A stretch of 64,000 nucleotides of DNA from Bacteroides ovatus. GTDB lineage: Bacteria; Bacteroidota; Bacteroidia; Bacteroidales; Bacteroidaceae. The stretch's first letter is position 1; each line of letters starts with the position of its first letter. Where the stretch lies: assembly GCF_001314995.1 (NCBI RefSeq), contig NZ_CP012938.1, positions 1,860,001 to 1,924,000 on the forward strand, in the 5' to 3' direction. Positions 53,501 through 59,958 of this stretch are shown here, in pieces. The notes below the pieces were generated by a model that was not told the DNA's origin, did not search any database, and saw nothing but the letters and a program-made list of their open reading frames with translations. A program made the translations under genes and the position numbers.

Positions 53501-53538
53501 GCCCCAAAAAGCATTACCCTAACAAATTTTTTCTTCAT
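50521..53538 (-). CDS. Phase-variable S-layer-like surface lipoprotein B
   Basis: The 1005-residue lipoprotein has signal peptide MKKKFVRVMLFGALTLTV, lipobox Cys25 and the acidic KDYDDD surface-export motif. A long coiled-coil-rich region (about 32-345; GLQEQVDKI, LQTQLNDLSALV, ELEDAKTVLSELIAAEQ) is followed by a beta-rich region of about 650 residues with repeated Ig-like or S-layer-like strands. It shares the N-terminal 15 residues and both UTRs with the 861-residue paralogue, but the bodies have diverged and it lacks the collagen-like stretch. Its promoter is in the invertible segment at 53598-53904 and points away from it here. Confidence 0.85.
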   Translation of the reverse strand: MKKKFVRVMLFGALTLTVSTVVTSCKDYDDDIKGLQEQVDKITSTSPVSTEDMKSAVEKAKQDLQTQLNDLSALVKNPDGEETLKQKIAALEKALADATGDKAKDLAARLTDLQNQLTSLQKILKGEDGVSGLEKKITELEDAKTVLSELIAAEQAYITSGKKNVSAYESTSFGAYVNQAIIDALKHDGTDQDKWGEIAKYVTGAVQSGITTELGNINAVLTEKYGVSTTLATFVGNVYDKLFSDDAKAQQAQLNELLTAINAYVAKTEGADYENYAALIKQIVDAQKAVAALNMPEGTATLDEGVKALIADEKSAVNQAIKDLTDHLQKEIDAIKGMIQSIVYVPTYADGQVQFNTYYVDFATGGGHDWKSVVNVNEVAVRFRVSPADVIKDLVACYGENGEVSENAKYVISVDCQKVKTRSLNDPFKIKGIKVVDAEPNLIEVTLDASAVKNSYAVALTVTDKVAADKKTLNDVSSNYFAAVKSNLYISKVEWASANAGVATVKKGASIDYKENDGDAKVSDYNVTVNTAIKANGDVDGTPDTKTLSELGISDKYFSVAFSTTANVAANFDLNAETGVLKAKGDAGSQATVQSIVTVTDPATAGEEHPTTKVYDAKEYTEVKIVSEGQAQTATLASTDPILWNAAEKMYNIATTGDAVAVITAIKTALGNASMSDFSGCTFEGVSQDQTIKLGLNGSDQLALVVPANTTCEATDITTKITKGDYTVDVTVKGVTVTLPKETDAAFKLEAITQTDGTLLTNFAKDVSSKITAVTASRSLKELYSNYDAVYGKLVTDMGGTMKFALAANTQKAAPASRGVTVNENDGTVTVTNQYDGEPINVTLQGKCDENVIFTETIPVIIPAANLNGTFSYKDAETTEFDYDVTDENARKAGFDLTTAFIWKDKNSKDVWPTFATDTYASDAMTIYGFSIEYSLSGNDASSFVKPTISDNKLKLTDAMAKLSMNNANLVVTVKATPTSPWGSMVGQAKTITVKVSTWVDDTTN

Positions 53539-53600
53539 AACTACTTAAAAATTACATTAATAATATATTATTAAACACTAAGTTTCAATAATAGCCGCCC

Positions 53601-53617
53601 GTTACTTCGTAGGTAAC
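53601..53617 (+). repeat. Left inverted repeat of invertible segment B
   Basis: 17-bp core GTTACTTCGTAGGTAAC. It differs from the locus A core at two central positions (CG instead of TC). Confidence 0.88.
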
Positions 53618-53883
53618 AGAGAAACCTTTGTGCCTGCTCTTCGGGAGTAGTCAATACGGAAAAATGAGACAATATACGATTACATTCTTTACCCCTGCTT
53701 CTTAGAAGCGGCAGAGGGGCGGGAGACCTTTTGCAAAATTTAGAAGTTAACAAAGCCCTAATACAAAGAATCCGCGTGTTTTATTTGGTTAATTCCTGTT
53801 TTGAGTAGTTTATTAGAAAAAATGTATGATTTCGTTTGGTTGTTTTAAGAAATATGCTCATATTTGCACCGATATTTCAACCC
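53618..53883. other. Invertible DNA segment B carrying the lipoprotein promoter
   Basis: The 266-bp segment lies between inverted 17-bp cores and is homologous throughout to 48820-49082, in the same orientation. It contains no gene, a GC-rich hairpin (CCCCTGC/GCAGAGGGG near 53693-53720) and an outward promoter. Inversion would place the promoter upstream of the 1005-residue lipoprotein gene at 53538. Confidence 0.86.
53835..53866 (+). promoter_or_regulatory. Invertible promoter B (OFF orientation)
   Basis: Identical to promoter A: TTTG (53835-53838), 20 bp, CATATTTG (53859-53866), reading rightwards into the recombinase 3' end. Confidence 0.75.
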
Positions 53884-53900
53884 GTTACCTACGAAGTAAC
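53884..53900 (-). repeat. Right inverted repeat of invertible segment B
   Basis: Core GTTACCTACGAAGTAAC is the exact complement of 53601-53617. It ends 10 bp before the recombinase stop. Confidence 0.88.
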
Positions 53901-53910
53901 AGAGTAAAAG

Positions 53911-54855
53911 TCAAGCACTTACACCTACCACAGTTCGTTTTATAAAATCAAGTACCTGTATATTTGCTTCATCAATTTTCTTATTTCGGAAAGGCTTCAA
54001 ATAAGTTTCCGTCACGGTGATAGACGAATGTCCCATCGCTTCGGAGATAATACCCGGATGAATTTCGCAATAATACGCAGTCGTAGCCCAGGTATGGCGG
54101 GCGGTGTACGAGCTCAACCGGTCTTTGAGTCCCAATGCCTTTCCTAATAATTCCAACTGATAATTAAAATTGCGCAATGCCAGTTGATATTCCCTATACG
54201 CCTTTGGCGAACCTTCGTCACTATGAAGAATCGGGAACAAATAAGGCGACTGTTCCTCCCGATTCATATACTTTTGCAAAAGAAACATCGCTTCCGTCGT
54301 CAACGTCACAGACAACGGACGCCCCGTTTTACGACGACGATAACTAATCACATTTCCCCGCAGATCACTCTTACGCAAATAAGCCAGGTCGACAAAAGGC
54401 AATCCCCGAAGCAGGAACATAAGAATGAACAACTCCTGCGCACCCTTCATGGCAGGAGTGATGGCGTCCGACTGCAACAGACGGGCAAACACCTTCTTCA
54501 TATCCTCCATATCCAGTGCCCGGCGGCGGTCTGCCCGCGTACCTGTATATACGGAGCGAAAAAGATGCGGCACGTATGATGCCTTCCGAAGATCGACAGC
54601 GCGATTGTAAACCGCACGCAACGTGCGAAGATACGTAGACACCGTATTCCAACTACACCCACGTGCACGAAGACTACCCTCAAAATGCTTCAGCCACTCC
54701 GGAGTGATTTCCCAAAACGACAAACGATCGGAACCCTGAAAAGTAAGAATCGCATTCAACGTACTTCTGTATACATGAGCAGTCCCTAAATTTCCACTCT
54801 GCTGCAAATCAACAGCCACTTGTTTCATAAACAAAGTAAAACTTTCCTTTTTCAT
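53911..54855 (-). CDS. Tyrosine site-specific recombinase B (phase-variation invertase)
   Basis: The 314-residue paralogue of the recombinase at 49112 is strongly similar along its whole length, with the same catalytic set (LLRGLPFVDLAYL Arg, RRRKTGRP Lys, YTARHTWAT, MGHSS, TETYLKPF Tyr). Most differences fall in the N-terminal core-binding part and in the stretch after KKVFARL, which may tune site recognition. It lies 10 bp from the right inverted repeat. Upstream, 54856-55057 is very AT-rich; TATTTTTG on the minus strand (54912-54919) is a possible -7 box. Confidence 0.92.
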   Translation of the reverse strand: MKKESFTLFMKQVAVDLQQSGNLGTAHVYRSTLNAILTFQGSDRLSFWEITPEWLKHFEGSLRARGCSWNTVSTYLRTLRAVYNRAVDLRKASYVPHLFRSVYTGTRADRRRALDMEDMKKVFARLLQSDAITPAMKGAQELFILMFLLRGLPFVDLAYLRKSDLRGNVISYRRRKTGRPLSVTLTTEAMFLLQKYMNREEQSPYLFPILHSDEGSPKAYREYQLALRNFNYQLELLGKALGLKDRLSSYTARHTWATTAYYCEIHPGIISEAMGHSSITVTETYLKPFRNKKIDEANIQVLDFIKRTVVGVSA

Positions 54856-54997
54856 TAAAAATAAATTAATAATTAATATTTACTTTTCCCACATTTTACT
54901 TTAGTAAAATACAAAAATATATCTTCAAAAATTTACATACATAAAATCTAAAAAATAAAAACCAAAACATTTACATTAATCATCAAAGTAAATTTCA

Positions 54998-55005
54998 TAC
55001 ATTTG
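54998..55005 (+). promoter_or_regulatory. -7 box (TACATTTG) of the DUF4248 gene
   Basis: Exact TAnnTTTG match 52 bp before the ATG. Confidence 0.5.
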
Positions 55006-55057
55006 CACAATTTTTCAAACAACATATTATTTTAACCATTTAAAGTATAAAAAAATT

Positions 55058-55327
55058 ATGAACAACAATGAACCAGCTGCCGAACGCTACAGCATTAATG
55101 GATTCAAGTATTTCTCCGAATTGGCGAAGGAGTATTTTCCCGATCTGGCAAACGCTTCTTCCGCCAGCAAAAAAATGCGCAAACGCATTAAAGCAAACAA
55201 GACATTGAACGAACAACTGGTTGCTGCATATTACACCAGCCAAACAATCGATGTCAGTCCTGAAATGCAGCTAATCATCTACCGACACTGGGGACCTCCC
55301 CACATTGACTTGCCGACAAACGTTTAG
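55058..55327 (+). CDS. DUF4248 protein
   Basis: The 89-residue protein contains the sequence signature YSINGFKYFSELAKEYFPDLANASSASKKMRKRIKAN, characteristic of DUF4248. It has an HTH-like helical layout and a basic KKMRKRIKANK patch. No function is known. In Bacteroides it recurs beside HU-like proteins, DnaB-like helicases and amidases, exactly as here, so it is treated as the first member of that cassette. Confidence 0.8.
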   Translation: MNNNEPAAERYSINGFKYFSELAKEYFPDLANASSASKKMRKRIKANKTLNEQLVAAYYTSQTIDVSPEMQLIIYRHWGPPHIDLPTNV

Positions 55328-55588
55328 CGCGTAACAGAAAACGAAAACACGGACAAGAAATAAAAGGAAAATCGATCTATATATTTTTAAATATATCATT
55401 TATCTTTTATTGTTTATTATGTATTCCACTTTGCGTTCACCACTTTTTTTCAAAACAAAGATAACTACCAATCATATAGCTATTTACAGAAAGAAAAAAG
55501 CGTTCCACAAAGCGTTCGGCAAAAATGACCGTTTTTTCACTACAAACAAGACCTTCGAATCCCCCTAAACGAAGGCTTTGTTTTTTCT

Positions 55589-55690
55589 CCAACAGAAGCT
55601 CCACCAGTCACCAACAGAAGCTCCACCAACCACCAACAAAAGCTCCGCCAACCACCAACAGAAGCTCCGCCAACCACCAACAGAGCATCC
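55589..55690. repeat. 22-bp tandem repeat, about 4.6 copies
   Basis: Units starting at 55589, 55611, 55633, 55655 and 55677 read CCAACAGAAGCTCCRCCAACCA with a few substitutions. They are C/A-rich and strand-asymmetric. The surrounding stretch 55328-55853 has no convincing gene. It also has two TTGCGCATCGC copies (55743 and 55801). Confidence 0.75.
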
Positions 55691-55799
55691 GTTCCATCCC
55701 CACTCCTTCCCCGGCTTCATGAAAGAAGAAAAAAAACAGCGATTTGCGCATCGCGGCACCCTTTATTCATCCACACCCGTCCGCACGGAACCACCCCCC

Positions 55800-55830
55800 T
55801 TGCGCATCGCACAGGAACGGCGTACCTTTA
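55800..55830 (+). promoter_or_regulatory. Promoter of the replication-cassette genes
   Basis: TTGC (55800-55803) is 19 bp from TACCTTTA (55823-55830). Each box has one mismatch, and the ATG is 23 bp downstream. Confidence 0.55.
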
Positions 55831-55853
55831 CAGAAATTTAAAACGATAACCCA

Positions 55854-56477
55854 ATGAACAATTTCAACTTTCAAGCCATGATGGAACATGGTTTTCTCAT
55901 TATCCCCAAAGCCCTGCTACAACAACAGATAGAAGACCCGAACATAGAAGCCGGAGAAATAGAAGCGCTCCTGAAAATCCTGATGAAAGTCAACTATTCG
56001 GACACGTTATACAGCGACCGGCAGCACAAAGACTACCTGTGCAAAAGAGGCGAAAGCATGTTCAGCTACCGCGACTGGAGCCGCATTTTCCGCTGGTCTG
56101 TCGGAAAAACCTTCCGGTTCATACACGCCCTTGCCATCCTGGGGATCATCGAAATCGTCCCCCATCCCAACAACCCGTCCCTGCATATCCGTGTCGTCGA
56201 ATACGACAAATGGGTAGGAGCCCCCGACAGCGGCAAGCAGAAAAAGAAAGCCGTCAACGAGAAGTTCCGCCTGTTTTGGAATGAGTTTCACAGCATCACG
56301 CAGCTTCCCAAAGAAAACATCGCCAAAGCGCAACGCGAATGGAAAAAATTAAGCGACAAGGAACAGCAACTCGCCATCGACAAGGTAGAAGATTATTATT
56401 TCCACCAAACAAACATCAACTACCTGCTCCACGCTGCCAGCTATTTATCCAACAAAGCTTTCCTAAACGAATACTGA
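55854..56477 (+). CDS. Replication-initiator-like winged-helix protein
   Basis: The 207-residue protein has an N-terminal domain (about 1-125) with CKRGESMFSYRDWSRIFRWSVGKTFRFIHALAILGIIEIVPHP, a winged-helix layout seen in Bacteroides phage or plasmid replication proteins that precede dnaB-like genes. The C-terminal part (about 140-205; LFWNEFHSIT, WKKLSDKEQQLAIDKVEDYYF, NINYLLHAASYLSNKAF) resembles the C-terminal segment of DnaD-like or helicase-loading proteins. It lies 47 bp upstream of the DnaB-type helicase. Helicase loading or initiation is inferred. Confidence 0.65.
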   Translation: MNNFNFQAMMEHGFLIIPKALLQQQIEDPNIEAGEIEALLKILMKVNYSDTLYSDRQHKDYLCKRGESMFSYRDWSRIFRWSVGKTFRFIHALAILGIIEIVPHPNNPSLHIRVVEYDKWVGAPDSGKQKKKAVNEKFRLFWNEFHSITQLPKENIAKAQREWKKLSDKEQQLAIDKVEDYYFHQTNINYLLHAASYLSNKAFLNEY

Positions 56478-56524
56478 TAAAACGAATCCCAATTAAACGA
56501 AGACTGATTAAACAAACACTGATT

Positions 56525-57904
56525 ATGAATACCGAAAACAGAGTTTCACCACAGGCTCCCGAAATAGAAGAAGCCATCATCGGCGCCTGCCTGATAGAGC
56601 AGAGAGCTATACCACTGATAGCCGACAAGCTGCGCCCCGAAATGTTCTATGTCCTGCGCCACCAACTGATCTACGCCGCCATACTGGCTATGTACCACGC
56701 CGGAATGAAGATAGACATCCTCACCGTAAAAGAAGAGCTTTCCCACCGCGGAAAGCTCGAAGAGGCGGGCGGAGCGTTCGGCATCACCCAGTTGAGCAGC
56801 AAAGTGGCGACTTCCGCCCACCTCGAATATCACGCGCAGATCGTACACGAGAAATATCTACGACGCGAAATGATCTTGGGATTCAACAAACTACTCGCCT
56901 GCTCGCTAGACGAAACGATGGACATCGACGACTCGCTGATGGACGCGCACAACCTGCTCGACCGTCTGGAAGGCGAATTCGGCCACAACAACCACATGCG
57001 GGACATGGATGAACTGATGACCGCCACCATGACCGAAGCCGAAGGACGTATTGCCAACAACATAAACGGAGTAACCGGCATCCCTACCGGACTGGCAGAC
57101 CTGGACCGCATGACGTCCGGACTCCAAAACGGCGAACTAGTGGTAATTGCCGCCCGTCCCGGCGTAGGAAAAACGGCATTCGCACTACACCTGGCACGAA
57201 ACGCAGCCATGGCAGGACATGCCGTAGCCGTCTACAGCCTCGAAATGCAAGGAGAAAGACTGGCCGACCGATGGCTGACAGCAGCCAGCGAAGTCAGTGC
57301 CCGCCATTGGCGGTCAGGAACCGTCAGCCCGCAAGAGCTTGCAGAGGCACGCACAGCAGCCGCCGACCTCAAACGCCTGCCGATACACGTAGACGACAGC
57401 ACCTCGGTCAACATGGAACACGTACGATCCAGCGCGCGACTGCTGCAAAGCCAACATGCGTGCGACGCGATCATTATAGACTACCTGCAACTCTGCGACA
57501 TGACAACCGGCCAAAACAACCGCAACCGCGAACAGGAAGTGGCGCAAGCCACCCGCAAAGCGAAGTTGCTAGCCAAAGAGCTAAACGTACCGGTGGTACT
57601 GCTTAGCCAGCTAAACCGCGAATCGGAAAACCGCCCCGCAGGCCGCCCCGAACTGGCACATCTCCGCGAAAGTGGCGCAATCGAGCAGGATGCGGACGTC
57701 GTGATATTACTCTACCGCCCCGCCCTCGCACGAATAACAACCGACCGCGAAAGCGGTTACCCTACCGAAGAACTAGGCATAGCAATCATAGCCAAACAAC
57801 GCAACGGAGAGACGGGAAACGTATACTTCAGGCATAATTCGGCAATGACAAAAATCACCGAATACGTCCCACCGCTGGAATACATGCTGAAACATGCTAA
57901 ATAG
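56525..57904 (+). CDS. DnaB-like replicative helicase (accessory copy)
   Basis: The 459-residue helicase has an N-terminal DnaB domain (APEIEEAIIGACLIEQRAI and onward, about 10-115) and a RecA-like domain. The latter shows Walker A AARPGVGKTAFALHLA (about 205-220), YSLEMQGERLADR, Walker B AIIIDYLQL, LLSQLNRESENRP and LRESGAIEQDADVVILL with the arginine finger region downstream. The start at 56525 gives the normal DnaB N-terminus. The gene is visibly GC-richer than neighbouring DNA, with many GCC/CGC codons, and sits in a mobile-type cassette. It is unlikely to be the chromosome's main dnaB. Confidence 0.9.
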   Translation: MNTENRVSPQAPEIEEAIIGACLIEQRAIPLIADKLRPEMFYVLRHQLIYAAILAMYHAGMKIDILTVKEELSHRGKLEEAGGAFGITQLSSKVATSAHLEYHAQIVHEKYLRREMILGFNKLLACSLDETMDIDDSLMDAHNLLDRLEGEFGHNNHMRDMDELMTATMTEAEGRIANNINGVTGIPTGLADLDRMTSGLQNGELVVIAARPGVGKTAFALHLARNAAMAGHAVAVYSLEMQGERLADRWLTAASEVSARHWRSGTVSPQELAEARTAAADLKRLPIHVDDSTSVNMEHVRSSARLLQSQHACDAIIIDYLQLCDMTTGQNNRNREQEVAQATRKAKLLAKELNVPVVLLSQLNRESENRPAGRPELAHLRESGAIEQDADVVILLYRPALARITTDRESGYPTEELGIAIIAKQRNGETGNVYFRHNSAMTKITEYVPPLEYMLKHAK

Positions 57905-58006
57905 ATACAGATTCATCCCGATTCCATACAATTTTATATTACAATATATAGCTGTATGGAATTTCTTTTTTAGTTCATTATTGATATAAAATAAATAGCA
58001 AAATAC

Positions 58007-58037
58007 TTGACTTTCCCTTTCAAATTTCGTATATTTG
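58007..58037 (+). promoter_or_regulatory. Promoter of the HU-like/amidase genes
   Basis: TTGA (58007-58010) is 19 bp upstream of TATATTTG (58030-58037), 55 bp before the ATG. Confidence 0.6.
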
Positions 58038-58092
58038 TAATGTCAACAAGGACAGAAAATATTATTACTTAAACCTTAACTTTTTTAATTGT

Positions 58093-58599
58093 ATGAATGT
58101 ATTAGTGGAGCGCTATCAGCGCAGAAAGTATGTGAATCAGCCGGATTCACAGATGTTGTATTATGTACGCCAGAAATCGGGCACAGTGAGAGTGATGGAC
58201 ATCAACAAGCTGGCCGATGCCATCGAAGCGAACTCATCGCTTACAGCAGGAGATGTGAAGCATTCCATCGAGGCTTTTGTTGAGCAGTTGCGCCTGTCGC
58301 TTACCCAGGGCGACAAGGTGAAGATTGACGGATTGGGCACGTTCCATATCACGTTGAGCAGCGAAGGGGCGGAAAAGGAGAAGGATTGCACGGTGCGCAA
58401 TATCCGCAGAGTAAATGTTCGTTTTGTGGCAGACAAGGCACTTCAGTTGGTGAATACGAGTCATGCCACTACCCGAGGCGAGAATAATGTCGATTTCATC
58501 CTGGCCGGAAAGGGTGACGGAGAAGACGCGGATGGCGGCAACGGTGGTGGAAACAGCGGTAGCGGCGGAAGCGGAGAAGCTCCGGACCCGGCAGCCTAA
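58093..58599 (+). CDS. HU-like DNA-binding protein with Gly-rich tail
   Basis: The 168-residue protein has an HU/IHF-like core (about 30-125; INKLADAIEANSSLTAGDVKHSIEAFVEQLRLSL, GDKVKIDGLGTFHITLSSEG) preceded by a 30-residue beta-like extension and followed by a GDGEDADGGNGGGNSGSGG tail. It belongs to the Bacteroides-specific long HU group, not the 90-residue housekeeping type seen at 41881. It is the first gene of the HU - coiled coil - amidase run. Confidence 0.87.
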   Translation: MNVLVERYQRRKYVNQPDSQMLYYVRQKSGTVRVMDINKLADAIEANSSLTAGDVKHSIEAFVEQLRLSLTQGDKVKIDGLGTFHITLSSEGAEKEKDCTVRNIRRVNVRFVADKALQLVNTSHATTRGENNVDFILAGKGDGEDADGGNGGGNSGSGGSGEAPDPAA

Positions 58600-58720
58600 T
58601 CATTAAAAACAGTGCCGCATGGGTATTACAGAGTGATTTCTACAATTGCTCTCCATGTGGTTTCTGTTTTCTTCTACGTTTATTTTTTAATTCTCAATTT
58701 TCAATTCTCAATTTATTAAA

Positions 58721-59014
58721 ATGCTCGATAAAATCATAGAGATCATTATGACGATCCTGCCCTTTCTGGGTAGTAATCGCAAGAAGCGCAAAGCAATGGC
58801 GCAAGAAGTAAAAGAGTTCAGTGAACTGGTGAAAGACCAATATACATTTCTGATGCAGCAGTTGGAAAAAGTGTTGAAGGATTATTTCGACCTTAGCTCG
58901 AGAGTGAAAGAGATGCATACAGAAATCTTCTCGCTAAGAGGTCAACTGGCACAGGCTGCTGCCTTGCAATGTATCAATAAAGAGTGTCCACAACGTAGTG
59001 TGACAGAGGCATGA
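58721..59014 (+). CDS. Small coiled-coil protein with N-terminal hydrophobic helix
   Basis: The 97-residue protein begins with a hydrophobic helix (MLDKIIEIIMTILPFLG) and a basic NRKKRKA patch, then a long helix (QEVKEFSELVKDQYTFLMQQLEKVLKDYFDLSSRVKEMHTEIFSLRGQL). The layout recalls small holin-like or membrane-anchored coiled-coil proteins found between HU-like genes and amidases in Bacteroides. No domain family is recognised. It is followed 27 bp later by the amidase. Confidence 0.65.
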   Translation: MLDKIIEIIMTILPFLGSNRKKRKAMAQEVKEFSELVKDQYTFLMQQLEKVLKDYFDLSSRVKEMHTEIFSLRGQLAQAAALQCINKECPQRSVTEA

Positions 59015-59041
59015 TAGTGATTCAGTCTATTTAATCCATCC

Positions 59042-59491
59042 ATGAGAACTATAAATCTGATAGTAATCCATTGCTCCGCTACGCGCGAAGATAAGAGTTT
59101 CACAGAATATGACCTGGACGTCTGTCATCGCAGACGGGGATTCAACGGAGCGGGGTATCATTTCTATATCCGCAAGAACGGGGACATAAAATCTACCCGT
59201 CCGATAGAACGGATCGGTGCACACAGCCGCGGTTTCAACAAGGAAAGTATAGGGATTTGCTATGAGGGTGGACTCGACTGCAAAGGACAACCGAAAGATA
59301 CCCGTACCGAATGGCAGAAACATTCGCTCCGGGTATTGATTCTCGCTTTATTGAAAGATTACCCGAATTGCCGGATATGTGGACACCGGGATCTAAGTCC
59401 CGACCTGAACGGAAACGGCGAGATAGAACCGGAAGAATGGATCAAGGCCTGTCCCTGTTTTAATGCTGAAACGGACTGGGGAAAAGTCTGA
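59042..59491 (+). CDS. N-acetylmuramoyl-L-alanine amidase (T7 lysozyme type)
   Basis: The 149-residue amidase_2 domain has zinc ligands His in VIHCSATRE, His in GHRDLSPDLNGNGEIEP and Cys in WIKACPCF. The substrate-cleft segments GFNGAGYHFYIRKNG and GAHSRGFNKESIGICYEGG match T7 lysozyme. It lacks a signal peptide, so access to the wall would need lysis, a holin or a dedicated exporter. Together with the upstream coiled-coil and HU-like genes it forms the recurring Bacteroides cassette. Confidence 0.9.
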   Translation: MRTINLIVIHCSATREDKSFTEYDLDVCHRRRGFNGAGYHFYIRKNGDIKSTRPIERIGAHSRGFNKESIGICYEGGLDCKGQPKDTRTEWQKHSLRVLILALLKDYPNCRICGHRDLSPDLNGNGEIEPEEWIKACPCFNAETDWGKV

Positions 59492-59696
59492 AAGAAGATA
59501 CATTCAACTCAAATAAAGATGCCGCCTCCCGTTTCTCCAAATTCAAATACAGGTAATTGTCAAACTGTTTTCCAAATTCATTAACTACCGTTGTCTTACC
59601 GACTTGCCTTGCTCCACGCAATATCAAAGGCTTCCTGTGCGTATCGACTTTCCATCTTTCCAAATGAAATAATATATCTCTTTTAAACATAAGCAA
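59460..59696 (-). pseudogene. 5' fragment of a DUF4143-type AAA ATPase gene
   Basis: The frame gives MFKRDILFHLERWK, then the P-loop LILRGARQVGKTTVVNEFGK and NYLYLNLEKREAASLFE, the standard start of AAA-plus-DUF4143 proteins of 380-plus residues. Homology stops after about 65 residues. The frame then runs into the complement of the amidase 3' end and stops at 59460. The remaining ATPase and DUF4143 sequence is absent. It is a truncated relic, probably cut when the amidase cassette or the repeats to its right were inserted or rearranged. Confidence 0.75.
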
Positions 59697-59736
59697 TAAA
59701 CTTATTGATTTTCAGCAACAAATTTATAAAAAGTTT

Positions 59737-59855
59737 CCAAAGATGGGGCAAAACATCATTGATTTTGTTCCAAAGATGGGGCAAGATGCCAGTGATTTTG
59801 TTTTAAAGATGGGGCAAGCCACACTAATACTGTTACAAAAATGGGTCAAAACAGA
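59737..59855. repeat. 33-bp tandem repeat, about 3.5 copies
   Basis: AAAGATGGGGCAA recurs at 59739, 59772 and 59805, with a degenerate copy at about 59837. The linking bases TTTTGTTCC are partly conserved. Because 33 is a multiple of three, the minus strand reads an 11-residue repeat with CPIF at its core. No ribosome-binding or family evidence supports a gene. Confidence 0.75.
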
Positions 59856-59958
59856 ATTTATATAGTTACAATCAGCTGATTTACAAATTAGACGATTTAC
59901 TATGTACCGACTCCAATCGTACATCGTAAATCGTCTAATCGTCTAATAAGTTCGTCTA

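Noticed and set aside
45785..54855. Whether the tyrosine recombinases belong to an integrated element or integron
   Set aside because: No attachment-site duplication, relaxase, tra genes or cassette array is present, and each enzyme is beside its own inverted repeats, which fits local promoter inversion better.
59737..59855. Possible CRISPR or small coding repeat at the 33-bp units
   Set aside because: Units are contiguous with no spacers. A frame reading a CPIF repeat exists on the minus strand but lacks a good start context and any family resemblance, so it is not called as a gene.
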